Notes: generated by a model not told the origin, from the sequence alone. Positions 25,754 to 34,113 are shown, numbered from the stretch's first letter. The stretch is DNA of 64,000 bases from Verrucomicrobiota bacterium (GCA_016931415.1 JAFGEW010000031.1:62001-126000); one strand, 5' to 3'. Translations and numbers: made by a program.

Positions 25754-27856
25754 ATCGAGCTACGAGACCGGATCACTGAGATTGTCCGCGCCGAGGGCGG
25801 CAAGCCCGTTCGTCGACGCGCCATCATCTCGCGCCTGCGTATTGGTCGCTCGGAACATGCCGTGGCGCGGGCGGCGCTCAAAGAACTCGTCCGTACCGGC
25901 AAGCTCATTCACCTCAAAGGTGGCTTCTATACGCTGCCAAGGCGGCAGGAACTGGTCACAGGTGTGCTCCGCGCACACCCACAGGGATTCGGTTTCGTCA
26001 AGCCCGCCGACTCGTCGCTCGAAGACATCTACGTCCACCGCGAGAACATGTCGACGGCGCTCGACGGCGACACGGTGGCTGTGCATTGCCTGCCCCCATC
26101 GCCCTCCAAGCGCGAGAAGGGGCCCGAGGGCGTCATCATCGAGATCGTCCGGCGTCGCACGTCGCAGATCGTCGGCACGTTGCGTAAGAGCGGCCACTTC
26201 CACTACGTGCTACCCGACAACGCGGCCATCTTCCAGGACGTGCTCATCCCCGATGAGGTGCTGGGCAAGGCGCGCCTTGGCGACAAGGTGATTGCCCGGA
26301 TCACCGCGTGGGAATCGAAGCACCTCAATCCAGAGGGTGCCGTCGTCAAGGTCCTCGGCCCCAGCGGCAACATCAAGACCGACATCGCGTCGGTCATCGT
26401 GCGCTTTGGCCTCCCGGGCGGTTTCCCGAAGGCCGTCGGGACCGAGGTGCGCAAGCTCAGGGCAGCCATTGCACCCGACGAGATCGCCCGGCGGCGCGAC
26501 TTTCGCGATGCGCCCGTGTTCACAATCGATCCCAAGACAGCTAAGGACTTCGACGACGCCGTCGACCTGCACCGCGACGCCGGAGGAAACTGGGTCCTCG
26601 GCGTGCATATCGCCGACGTGGCGCACTACGTCGCCGAAGGTGGTGCGCTCGACGCGGAAGCCGCCGATCGCGGCACAAGCTGCTACCTGCTCAACACGGT
26701 CATCCCCATGCTCCCGCCGAAGCTGTCGAACAACCTGTGCAGCCTCCGGCCCAACACCGACCGCCTCACCCGCTCGGTCATCATGACGTTCAGTGACGAG
26801 GGAACACTGCAGCGCTACGACGTGTGCCGCAGCGTAATCAACTCGAAGCGCCGGTTCACCTACGAGGAGGTGCAGGAGATCCTCGACGGGAAACGGAAGT
26901 CGCGGTTCGCCTCGACGCTGCGAGAGATGGCGGCGCTCGCCGGCGTGCTGCGCCGCCGCCGGCGTGAGCGTGGCGCGATCGACTTTGACGTGCCCGAGCC
27001 GAAGCCCCTCATCGGCGCGAGCGGCGAGGTCGAGGCCTTCGACATCGAGCGGCGCGACGACTCGCATAGCCTCATCGAGGAGTTCATGCTCGCCGCCAAT
27101 GAGACGGTCGCCCGCCACCTCACGACGAAGCAACGCCCAACGATCTTCCGCATCCACGAAGAGCCCGATGAGGCCAAGCTGGCCGAGTTCGCCGAGATCG
27201 CCCACCACTTCGGCCACGATATCCCGCCGGCGCCGTCGCCCCACGATATCCAACACGTGCTCGACCAAGCTTCTGGCGCACCCGAGGCTTACGTGCTCGG
27301 TGTCGCCTACCTGCGCTCAATGAAGCTCGCCAAGTATTCGGCCGACAATGTCGGCCACTACGGCCTCGCTTCCGACGCCTACCTCCACTTCACCTCGCCC
27401 ATCCGGCGTTATCCCGACCTCGTCGTGCACCGCGCTCTCGACACGCCGCCGCCGCGCGGCGCCAAGGCGCGCACCGAACTCCTGGACGCGCTCGAGACGA
27501 CCGCGAAGCACAGCTCGGAACGCGAGCGGGCGGCTGATGAAGCGGAGACCGAGCTCAGAACCATCGCGACGTACCGCTACCTCGACACGCTCGCGAGACA
27601 GAAGCGGCCGCCCGTCCTCGACGGCATCGTGCGTGACGTGAAATCGTTCGGGTTGATCGTAAGCCTCACCGACTACCTCATCGAGGGCGTGGTGCGAGTG
27701 ACGTCGCTCGTCGATGACTACTACCGCTTCGACCGGCCTGCACGGCGGCTCGTCGGCCGCCGGCGGCGCAAGGTGTTCCGTGCGGGGATTTCGCTCAAGG
27801 TGCGGCTCAGGCGGGTAGATCTCTTCAGCCGTTCAATCGAGCTGCAGATCGTCTGA
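25754..27856 (+). CDS. rnr: Ribonuclease R, apparent AUC start codon
   Basis: A 3'-5' exoribonuclease of the RNB family, 700 residues. From the N-terminus: a winged-helix domain (VRAEGGKPVRRRAIISRLRI then KGGFYTLP), cold-shock domains, the RNB core with FTIDPKTAKDFDDAV and the SPIRRYPDLVVHR arginine motif, and a C-terminal S1 domain (LDGIVRDVKSFGLIV). The winged helix is encoded upstream of the first GTG (25862) in an open frame bounded by TGA at 25739. Within it the only site with a good ribosome binding site (GAGGGAGG, 6 bases away) is ATC 25754. No ATG, GTG or TTG exists there. A sequencing error at this codon is the alternative. Confidence 0.88.
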   Translation: MELRDRITEIVRAEGGKPVRRRAIISRLRIGRSEHAVARAALKELVRTGKLIHLKGGFYTLPRRQELVTGVLRAHPQGFGFVKPADSSLEDIYVHRENMSTALDGDTVAVHCLPPSPSKREKGPEGVIIEIVRRRTSQIVGTLRKSGHFHYVLPDNAAIFQDVLIPDEVLGKARLGDKVIARITAWESKHLNPEGAVVKVLGPSGNIKTDIASVIVRFGLPGGFPKAVGTEVRKLRAAIAPDEIARRRDFRDAPVFTIDPKTAKDFDDAVDLHRDAGGNWVLGVHIADVAHYVAEGGALDAEAADRGTSCYLLNTVIPMLPPKLSNNLCSLRPNTDRLTRSVIMTFSDEGTLQRYDVCRSVINSKRRFTYEEVQEILDGKRKSRFASTLREMAALAGVLRRRRRERGAIDFDVPEPKPLIGASGEVEAFDIERRDDSHSLIEEFMLAANETVARHLTTKQRPTIFRIHEEPDEAKLAEFAEIAHHFGHDIPPAPSPHDIQHVLDQASGAPEAYVLGVAYLRSMKLAKYSADNVGHYGLASDAYLHFTSPIRRYPDLVVHRALDTPPPRGAKARTELLDALETTAKHSSERERAADEAETELRTIATYRYLDTLARQKRPPVLDGIVRDVKSFGLIVSLTDYLIEGVVRVTSLVDDYYRFDRPARRLVGRRRRKVFRAGISLKVRLRRVDLFSRSIELQIV

Positions 27857-27879
27857 CCAACACAGACGCGATTCCCAGG

Positions 27880-28974
27880 CTACTCGTTCTGGTTGGCGGC
27901 TCCCGGCGTCTCGCCGGCGGCTCCCGGCGTCTCGCCGACGGTCTGCCTCTCGTCACCGCGGTCGAGCTCGACGCGCAAGCCGAGATCGAACTTCACGCCC
28001 TCCGGCAACTGCCCCTGCTTGCCGACGACGTTGAGGATGAAGGCCCAGCCGCCGTCGCCCTTCGAGCACTTGACGAGCAACCGGTTGGCGCCCTTGTGAA
28101 GCGTCATCTCGACGAGCGACTCTTCGGCGAGCGGCTCCGGTGCGTCAAGCATCTGACGTGTGTTGAGCCAGACCGTGCTCGGGCTATCGCACGCAAACGC
28201 GACGACGACCCCCACGGCGGCCTCGGCATACACGTTGAGGACGGCGTACGCGGTACCGTCCGCCTGCTCGTCGTAAATCTCGGCGAAGTCGATCATCCCG
28301 TCGGGATGGAGCGCATCGCGAGGCACCTCGCGCCATTCGTATTCCTGCCCGCGCCACTCGGCCCCGCGTTCGAGATCAACCTTCTTCTCGGGCGGGTACG
28401 GGGCGCTGGCGTCCGACGGTTCGTCCGGCGGGAACGGCCCGATAACGCGCACATCGAGCCACTTGACCACATCGAGCCTGAAGCGGCGGTATTCCTGCCC
28501 CAGCACCATGATCGTGACGGGCAGGGTCACCGTGCCGAGCGGCGCACCATCGGTGATCGAGACCTGTACGGGGATCTCGGCCGTGCGACTGGCGCGCAGG
28601 CGCCACCCGATGGTACGGCCTGGCACGAGCGAGACGCCCTGCGGCGCGTCGACAACAATCTGTCCGGTGAGCAGCCGGTCAAGCGTGTTCGTCAACGTGA
28701 AGCGCAGCGTGCGCGTGAGCCGGTCGTCGATGCGCTGCGGCGCGGCGTGGTTCGCTACAGCAACGTCGTATTCGATGAACTCGGTGTCCATCGGGAGCGG
28801 CTCAGATGCCTCGGTGCCCGCGTCGATATCAGTCAAGGCTTCGTCCGGCTTCTCATCGGGCGTCTCGACGGCGGTCGCATCCTGTCCCTCGATCGGCCTG
28901 CGCTCCTTGAGGCCGCAGCCGCCGACAAGCAGCACGACCAGCGCCAGCGCCACGATGTGGGATGCACACTTCAT
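27880..28974 (-). CDS. Lipoprotein, hypothetical (364 aa)
   Basis: A signal peptide with lipobox LVGGC at residues 17-21 (VVLLVGGCGL) precedes an acidic linker and an Ig-like beta region (about 70-170: LRFTLTNTLDRLLTGQIV). A C-terminal jelly-roll-like part follows (AYAVLNVYAEAAVGVVVAF ... LHKGANRLLVKCSKGDGGWAF), as in carbohydrate- or ligand-binding modules of surface proteins. The end carries a duplicated GETPGAA unit. It lies 9 bases after the CoA-binding gene on the same strand, so it may be the last gene of the dnaX operon. It converges with rnr. Confidence 0.72.
   Translation of the reverse strand: MKCASHIVALALVVLLVGGCGLKERRPIEGQDATAVETPDEKPDEALTDIDAGTEASEPLPMDTEFIEYDVAVANHAAPQRIDDRLTRTLRFTLTNTLDRLLTGQIVVDAPQGVSLVPGRTIGWRLRASRTAEIPVQVSITDGAPLGTVTLPVTIMVLGQEYRRFRLDVVKWLDVRVIGPFPPDEPSDASAPYPPEKKVDLERGAEWRGQEYEWREVPRDALHPDGMIDFAEIYDEQADGTAYAVLNVYAEAAVGVVVAFACDSPSTVWLNTRQMLDAPEPLAEESLVEMTLHKGANRLLVKCSKGDGGWAFILNVVGKQGQLPEGVKFDLGLRVELDRGDERQTVGETPGAAGETPGAANQNE
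27895..27936 (-). repeat. Perfect 21-bp tandem duplication in coding sequence
   Basis: Two identical 21-bp units (27895-27915 and 27916-27936) near the 3' end of the lipoprotein gene give the duplicated GETPGAA peptide. The length is a multiple of three, so the frame is kept. This is likely a slippage duplication. Confidence 0.9.
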
Positions 28975-28983
28975 TGTCCGTTG

Positions 28984-29361
28984 TCACAATTCGTCGGGGT
29001 GTTCGCCAACGCCGAGGATCGCGCACGCCACGATCGGCGTGAGCCCGAGTTCGGCGGCCCGCGCAAGCAGCTCGTCCGATTCGGCCCCGGGATTGAGCCA
29101 CATTTCCGTCGCACCTTTGGCGGCGATCTCGTCGAGCACTTTGATACCGACAGCCGGCGGGACGTACACCGTCACCCGGTCGAGTACGGCCGGCACATCG
29201 AGCACCGACCGGTAGCTCGGCAAGCCCTCAATCGTTTCGGCCCTTGGGTTGACCGGGTAGACGTCGTAGCCCTGCCGCAGGTACGCGCGCACGGCCTTGT
29301 TGCCGTACTTCGAGCGGTCGTTCGACGCGCCTATGACTGCAACGGTCGGCTTTCGCATCAT
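28984..29361 (-). CDS. CoA-binding domain protein (YccU-like)
   Basis: A 125-residue Rossmann protein of the CoA_binding_2 type: VAVIGASNDRSKYGNKAVR at the N-terminus, YDVYPVNPRAETIEGLPSY, and WLNPGAESDELLARAAELGL. These small proteins bind CoA or nucleotides; their cellular role is unclear. ATG 29361 (followed by a second ATG) is preceded by CGGGAA. It lies 25 bases downstream of recR on the same strand. Confidence 0.88.
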   Translation of the reverse strand: MMRKPTVAVIGASNDRSKYGNKAVRAYLRQGYDVYPVNPRAETIEGLPSYRSVLDVPAVLDRVTVYVPPAVGIKVLDEIAAKGATEMWLNPGAESDELLARAAELGLTPIVACAILGVGEHPDEL

Positions 29362-29386
29362 GGTTCCCGGGTACGGTGTGCCCCCT

Positions 29387-29986
29387 TTAGCGCAGGCGGC
29401 GGCGACCGTCGAGCGCGCGCAGCAGCGTGCTCGGATCGGCGTGCTCAATACCGGTGCCGACGGGCAGGCCGAAGGCGATGCGCGTCAGCTCGACGCCCGT
29501 GCCCTCGATCAGCTTCTCGATGTAGAGGCACGTCGCGTCGCCCGCCACGCTTGATCCCGTCGCGAGGATCACCTCGCGCACGCCGCCGTCCTTGACGCGG
29601 TGGACAAGTTCGTTCATCCGCAGGTCCTCGGGACCGACACCGTCGAGCGGCGAGATCGCCCCGCCCAGCACGTGGTAACGGCCCGTGTACCGGCCGACCG
29701 ACTCGATCGCGAGCACGTCGCGCACGTCCTCGACAACACAGAGCAGCGCCGCGTCGCGCTTCTCATCGGTGCAGATACGGCAGGGGTCCGTTTCATCGAT
29801 GGTGCCGCACACCGAGCACGTCCGGATGCCGTCGTGGAGGTCGGTCGCTGCGCGGCCGAGAGATGTCGCCTCGCGACGTCCAGCCTTCAGAAGATGCAGG
29901 GCGAAACGCTCGGCGCTCTTCCTGCCGACGCCGGGCAGCTTGGCGAACTCGGCGATCAGCCGCTGGATGGACTTTGGGTACTGCAT
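29387..29986 (-). CDS. recR: Recombination mediator RecR
   Basis: A 199-residue RecR of normal length. A helix-hairpin-helix (LPGVGRKSAERFALHLL) is followed by a four-cysteine zinc motif (CSVCGTIDETDPCRIC), a Toprim domain (LLCVVEDVRDVLAIES) and the C-terminal GTGIEHADPSTLLRAL region. RecR works with RecF and RecO to load RecA on gapped DNA. I chose ATG 29986 because the conserved YPKSIQRLIAEFAKLPG start follows it. The order dnaX-ybaB-recR is the classical one. Confidence 0.96.
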   Translation of the reverse strand: MQYPKSIQRLIAEFAKLPGVGRKSAERFALHLLKAGRREATSLGRAATDLHDGIRTCSVCGTIDETDPCRICTDEKRDAALLCVVEDVRDVLAIESVGRYTGRYHVLGGAISPLDGVGPEDLRMNELVHRVKDGGVREVILATGSSVAGDATCLYIEKLIEGTGVELTRIAFGLPVGTGIEHADPSTLLRALDGRRRLR

Positions 29987-30011
29987 CGGCGCATGCCGCT
30001 CCGCGCTCGGC

Positions 30012-30338
30012 CTACATGCCGGGCAGGCCACCCATCATGCCGCCGAGCCCGCCGGTGACCTTGGCCATCTCGGTCGTCGTGATGCGCGTCGCCTCGTCAA
30101 GGGCCTGGTTGACGCCGACGACGATGAGGTCCTGGAGCATCTCAACGTCGTCGGCGTCGATTGCCTCGGGTTTGATGGCGATCGCCTTGAGCCGGTTGTC
30201 GCAGGTAACCGTCACCTCGACGACGCCGCCGCCGACGCCTGTCTTGACCTCGCGCTGGGCCAGCTCAGCCTGGACGCGTTGCATGTCCTGCTGCATCTTC
30301 TGGGCCTGCTTGAGGATCTTGTTTATCCCGCCTGCCAT
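30012..30338 (-). CDS. ybaB: YbaB/EbfC nucleoid-associated protein
   Basis: A 108-residue YbaB/EbfC protein: a helical N-terminus (ILKQAQKMQQDMQRVQAEL), the VEVTVTCDNRLKAIAIKPEA core and a Gly/Met-rich tail (GLGGMMGGLPGM). The dimer binds DNA and is usually encoded between dnaX and recR, as here. ATG 30338 has GGGAG 6 bases upstream; the earlier ATG 30344 overlaps the dnaX stop but lies directly on the ribosome binding site. Confidence 0.94.
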   Translation of the reverse strand: MAGGINKILKQAQKMQQDMQRVQAELAQREVKTGVGGGVVEVTVTCDNRLKAIAIKPEAIDADDVEMLQDLIVVGVNQALDEATRITTTEMAKVTGGLGGMMGGLPGM

Positions 30339-30340
30339 AG

Positions 30341-32089
30341 TCATCTCCCTGGATGCATGAGTTTGCCGCCGAACAGCTCAATGCTCTTCTTCACGAGCGG
30401 GTCATCGGTGAGCCGCGGACGTGAAGGCACGCTACCGGGCGCCTGGGCCACATCGTTGTTGACGCGCGTGATCGTTACCCGCACCGGCGTACCGAGCGTC
30501 TGCGCGAGCGAGTCCTCGATGAGACCACGGGTCTCGCGCTTGGCCACTTGCTCGTAGTGGAACACATCGTTCTCGTCGAAGCCGATGACGAGCTCGCCGT
30601 CGTTGAACGAGACGATACGGCCCGAGGCGATGCTTGCCTCGAGCCTTGCGCCCCGCCCCTCGATCGCCTGGAGCACGCGGCCCCACAGTGCGCCGAACTC
30701 GGATGCCTCCTCGCGCGACAGCGGTTCGAGCACCATCGGGCCTGTCGCCTTGGCCTGTGCATTTGCCGCCGGCTGCGGCGGCTGATCGCGAGACGGCAAC
30801 GGCCGTTCGGCCGAACCCGGCCCGGTCCTTATTGGGTGGGGGGCGCTAGGCTTTTTTTTTCCGCCGGAGAAGAGATCGCGCTGTGGCTCCTCGCGCACCT
30901 GACTTCCGGTGAACGTGCCGGGGCCCAAGGCGCGCAGCGTCTCGATCCGCTCGACGATCGACTCGAGCGAAACGCGGTCACGCGAGCGCACGAGCTTGAT
31001 GAGTGCCACCTCGAGGGTCACCTGCGGGCTCATCGCGTAGCGCAGCTGCTCCTCGGCGGCGGCGAGCAGTTCGATGATGTGCAGGAGTTGGTCGCGGTTG
31101 AAGCGCGGCGCGAGCTCGATGACCTTCTGCATTGCGTCCTGCGGCAGATCGAGCACCTTCTCGGGGTGCTGCGATGAGAGCGCCACGAGCAGGTCGCGGT
31201 AATGGGCGATGAGCTCCTCGATGAAACGCCGCACGTCGCGCCCCTCGTCGACGACGCGGTCGGCGATCGTGATCGCCGCCTCGACGTGGCCGTCGATAAC
31301 CGCACGGTCGAGATCCCAGAACACCTCGCCGCCGACGAGCCCGAGGATCTCGGTCACCTCCTTGACACCGACCGTCTTGCCGGCGAACGCCACAACCTGG
31401 TCGAAGATCGACTGCGCGTCGCGCATGCTGCCCTCGCCGCAGCGGGCGACGAGGCTGAGCGCGCCCGGCTCGGCGGCGATTCCCTCGGCCTCGGCCATCG
31501 CCTGGAGCCGCTCAGCGATCGTCGCCGTCGGGATACGCCGTAGGTCGAAGCGCAAACAGCGCGAGGTGATCGTGGCGATCACCTTGTGCGGCTCGGTGGT
31601 GGCAAAGAGAAACTTCACATGCGGCGGCGGCTCCTCGAGCGTCTTGAGCAGCGCGTTGAACGCTTCCGTGGTGAGCATGTGGACTTCGTCGATGTAATAG
31701 ACCTTGAACCGGCAGCTTGTCGGCGCGTAGCGCACGCGCTCGCGCAGCTCACGGATGTCGTCAATGCCGCGGTTGGACGCCCCGTCGATCTCAATCACGT
31801 CAGGGCTGATACCGGCGGCGATCTCTTTGCACGGTGTGCAGGTGCCGCACGGCTCGGGCGTGGGCGCATCGACACTGGCGCAATTGAGCGCCTTGGCGAA
31901 GATGCGCGCGATGGTCGTCTTGCCCACACCGCGCGGACCGGTGAAGAGATAGGCGTGGTGGATGCGGCCCGCCTTGATCGCGTTCTGCAGCGTGCGTGTC
32001 GTGCCTTCCTGGCCGACGACGTCCTCGAAACGCTGTGGCCGCCATTTGCGGGCGGAGGCCTGATAGGCGTTGTTCGACTCAGCCGTCAT
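30341..32089 (-). CDS. dnaX: DNA polymerase III subunit tau (and probable gamma)
   Basis: A clamp-loader subunit of 582 residues: Walker A GPRGVGKTT, a four-Cys zinc module (CASV...EPCGTCTPC), Walker B DEVHML, sensor ATTEPHK, collar domain, then a Pro-rich linker and the tau C-terminal domain. ATG 32089 fits the conserved ARKWRPQRFEDVVGQ start; the frame upstream is antisense-free but is SRP RNA sequence. A run of nine A in the linker is a likely slippage site giving a shorter gamma form of about 414 residues (see separate entry). First gene of dnaX-ybaB-recR. Confidence 0.96.
   Translation of the reverse strand: MTAESNNAYQASARKWRPQRFEDVVGQEGTTRTLQNAIKAGRIHHAYLFTGPRGVGKTTIARIFAKALNCASVDAPTPEPCGTCTPCKEIAAGISPDVIEIDGASNRGIDDIRELRERVRYAPTSCRFKVYYIDEVHMLTTEAFNALLKTLEEPPPHVKFLFATTEPHKVIATITSRCLRFDLRRIPTATIAERLQAMAEAEGIAAEPGALSLVARCGEGSMRDAQSIFDQVVAFAGKTVGVKEVTEILGLVGGEVFWDLDRAVIDGHVEAAITIADRVVDEGRDVRRFIEELIAHYRDLLVALSSQHPEKVLDLPQDAMQKVIELAPRFNRDQLLHIIELLAAAEEQLRYAMSPQVTLEVALIKLVRSRDRVSLESIVERIETLRALGPGTFTGSQVREEPQRDLFSGGKKKPSAPHPIRTGPGSAERPLPSRDQPPQPAANAQAKATGPMVLEPLSREEASEFGALWGRVLQAIEGRGARLEASIASGRIVSFNDGELVIGFDENDVFHYEQVAKRETRGLIEDSLAQTLGTPVRVTITRVNNDVAQAPGSVPSRPRLTDDPLVKKSIELFGGKLMHPGR
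30846..30860 (-). promoter_or_regulatory. A9 slippage/frameshift site in dnaX
   Basis: The sense strand reads GGCGG, nine A (30860-30852), then GCCTAG. In frame 0 this is Gly-Gly-Lys-Lys-Lys-Pro. With one extra A or a -1 shift, the next codons are AAA GCC TAG, ending after codon 414. With one A fewer, a TAA follows within eight codons. A GGCCG/CGGCC stem can form downstream. The layout matches known dnaX sites, with the A9 run of Thermus thermophilus (transcriptional slippage) closest. Confidence 0.7.
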
Positions 32090-32135
32090 GGAGGAAGAAC
32101 ACCTCACGCAAAGACGAAAAGACCGCAAAAAAAGA

Positions 32136-32407
32136 CAAGTCGCGCACCCTCGATCGATCCCCTCGGAAGCCGCTTTGCAGGGACGCTTGGCTCCACCCAG
32201 GTAGCCCCACGGCACATGATAACGATCCTTAGGGCTGCTACCTCCCGGTCCTGACCCGATTCGGAGGCCACCATTGCATGGGACCCAGGCTTCAACACCT
32301 CACGCCCAAGGTCCACGACGACCTCGGAAGACCTCTCTCGGGAATTCAGCCCCGCATAAGCGGATTTCGGGTTACAGGGCACCGCTGACGCCCCGCCTAG
32401 CGCGACA
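32136..32407 (-). ncRNA. ffs: Signal recognition particle RNA, long (Bacillus) type
   Basis: About 272 nt. The SRP54-binding apical loop GGTCAGGACCGGGAGGTAGC is read on the minus strand near 32256-32236. The Alu part GCGGTGCCCTGTAACCCG and the following TCCGC/GCGGGG hairpin lie near the 5' end. The ends pair perfectly: GTCGCGC at 32406-32400 with GCGCGAC at 32145-32139. Size and motifs closely match B. subtilis scRNA (271 nt). A run of seven T on the minus strand (32133-32127) just after the 3' end fits termination or read-through toward dnaX. Confidence 0.93.
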
Positions 32408-32460
32408 CTATTCCCACAAGGACAATCGGCTCGCGCCTCTGGCGAGCCTCCTGCCGGATA

Positions 32461-32489
32461 ACTATACCGCCCGCCGCCGGCTGCCGCAA
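32461..32489 (-). promoter_or_regulatory. Sigma70-type promoter of SRP RNA
   Basis: Minus-strand -35 TTGCGG (32489-32484), spacer of exactly 17 bases, -10 TATAGT (32466-32461). The expected start is near 32454, leaving a leader of about 47 nt before the mature RNA. This leader holds a GGCTCGC/GCGAGCC hairpin that could guide 5' processing, as the B. subtilis precursor is processed. It probably also drives dnaX. Confidence 0.65.
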
Positions 32490-32585
32490 GCAGTTTCCCC
32501 GCCGCAGAACAGGTTGAAGGTGGAGCACCTCGACCTGAAACACAGTGATGACTCGTCGGAAAGCTCGGCGTCAAGGCGAAGGAAA

Positions 32586-32661
32586 TGGCAGCCCCTAGGG
32601 GAATCGAACCCCTGTTTGATGGCTGAGAACCACCCGTCCTAGTCCACTAGACGAAGGGGCC
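32586..32661 (-). tRNA. tRNA-Glu (anticodon CTC)
   Basis: A 76-nt cloverleaf on the minus strand with encoded CCA. Acceptor arms are GGCCCCT and AGGGGCT, discriminator G. The anticodon stem GGTGG/CCATC encloses the loop TTCTCAG, giving anticodon CTC for GAG codons. The T arm is CAGGGGTTCGATTCCCCTA. It lies about 100 bases upstream of the SRP RNA promoter on the same strand. Confidence 0.97.
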
Positions 32662-32790
32662 GCCGAGTGAGGCAGTCTTATGCCACGGCCCAGGTAAGCT
32701 GTCAACCCGTTTCGCGCGGAATTGCGCCTTTCTGTGCCGTCAACGTGTCCACGGGCCGGTTCCCCAGCCACCATCCAACGCTCCTATGGC

Positions 32791-34044
32791 TCAGGCAAAC
32801 ACCATCGACGCGAAGGAAACCATCGACTGGATCTCCGGCGTGAAGGCCTGCTCGTAGTGCAGGAGGCGGCCCTTGGCACCCTCGATCGCCCGGGCCATGG
32901 TGTAAAGCGCCGGCGTGCCGCAGACCTTGCGCTCCTCGGCGTCCTTCTGCACAGAAGCGAAGAAGGCGCTGGCATCGCCGCGTTCGAGCGCGGCGACCGA
33001 CTCGCGGTCGGCGGTCTCGATCTGCTCGCGGGCGGCGGCCGTCAGCTCGCCGGGATCGCCGAACTGGTTGCCAACGTGGGCCAAGTCCACGGCGGCGATG
33101 AGGCAGATGCGTCCAGCCTTGTCCTGGGCGGCCCGCCGCAACGTCCGCACCATCGCCTCGACCTGTGGCAGGTCGGCAGGGGAACCGCCGTCCTCGAGGA
33201 ACGGCTCGAACGACGACGCGAGCAGCGGCACGATGCGGAACGGCTTGCCGCCGAGCAATGCGCCGAGCATGACAAGCTGGAACTCGATCGAGTGCTCGCT
33301 CACGTGAAGCAGTTCGTCGGCGTAGAGGTCGCCGGGGTAGTCGGCTTCGATCCGGCCAAGGAGCTCAGCGTCGATCTCGACGCGGCCGAACGGCGTCTCG
33401 AACGGGTTGCGTGTGGCCATGAACGGCGTGCCCGACGGCTGGTGGGCAATGCCAATGACAACGTACGTGTCAGCCGCTGCGCTCTCGGCAAGCGCCTTGT
33501 AGGTGAACGCGTAGCCGCGCGCGCCGCGCGCGAAATCGATGTGCGGCGCCACAAGCGCCCTGATCGGCTTGCGCTTCCTGGGCGGCTCGGGCAGGCCGGG
33601 CCCTCCGTCCATCGTGAAGAACGACTGCACAAGCCCGCGCAGCTCTTCCGCATCATCGGGATAGCTGTTGCCGGTATGGACGGCACGGCGCACGCCGGCG
33701 CGGCGGTACGCGTCGAGCTGCACGGCGAGGTAGCGTCTCAGCCGGTCGCTCTCGAGCAGGAGTGCCTCGTCGAGCTGCTCGATAATGTGCTGGACGCGCT
33801 CGCCGAGCAGCAGTTCGCCGAACTGGCGCGTGTAGGCGAGCTTGATCTCGTCAACCGTGTGCTCGCCGTCGAACCGGCTCAGGATAAAGAACGTCTGCGC
33901 GCTGACAAGCACCTGTCTCCCCGACACACCGGTCGTGTCGTAGACACAGATGAGCTCGCGCCCATCCTGCACGACGGGGACGGCGTTGACAGGCCGAAGC
34001 CTCGGTTTGTACGCCTGCCGGTCGCTGTCGTCCGCGTCTGTCAT
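32791..34044 (-). CDS. MEMO-family protein (AmmeMemoRadiSam system B-like)
   Basis: A 417-residue protein. The N-terminal 110 residues form a PqqD-like/wing region (VLVSAQTFFILSRFDGEHTV). The rest is a MEMO domain with the expected metal-site motifs: VAPHIDFARGARGYAFTYKA, VVIGIAHQPSG, SEHSIEFQLVML and IAAVDLAHVG. MEMO proteins resemble class III nonhaem-iron dioxygenases; in bacteria they occur in AmmeMemoRadiSam loci of unknown function. The AMMECR1 and radical SAM partners are not in this window. ATG 34044 follows GTGAGATG. It lies 69 bases downstream of hslU, after a hairpin. Confidence 0.85.
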   Translation of the reverse strand: MTDADDSDRQAYKPRLRPVNAVPVVQDGRELICVYDTTGVSGRQVLVSAQTFFILSRFDGEHTVDEIKLAYTRQFGELLLGERVQHIIEQLDEALLLESDRLRRYLAVQLDAYRRAGVRRAVHTGNSYPDDAEELRGLVQSFFTMDGGPGLPEPPRKRKPIRALVAPHIDFARGARGYAFTYKALAESAAADTYVVIGIAHQPSGTPFMATRNPFETPFGRVEIDAELLGRIEADYPGDLYADELLHVSEHSIEFQLVMLGALLGGKPFRIVPLLASSFEPFLEDGGSPADLPQVEAMVRTLRRAAQDKAGRICLIAAVDLAHVGNQFGDPGELTAAAREQIETADRESVAALERGDASAFFASVQKDAEERKVCGTPALYTMARAIEGAKGRLLHYEQAFTPEIQSMVSFASMVFA

Positions 34045-34058
34045 CGTGGATCATCTCA

Positions 34059-34101
34059 CCGCGGAGCGCAGATCCCGCTGCGTTCTCTGCGCGCTCCGCG
34101 G
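34059..34101 (-). repeat. 11-bp inverted repeat between hslU and the MEMO gene
   Basis: CCGCGGAGCGC (34059-34069) and GCGCTCCGCGG (34091-34101) form a perfect 11-bp stem with a 21-base loop. No T-run follows, so it is not a classical terminator. It may limit read-through from hslVU or stabilise the upstream mRNA. Confidence 0.6.
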
Positions 34102-34113
34102 CGAGTTCCCGTC

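Noticed and set aside
32791-34044. Complete AmmeMemoRadiSam system
   Set aside because: Only the MEMO component is present; no AMMECR1 or radical SAM partner lies in the window.
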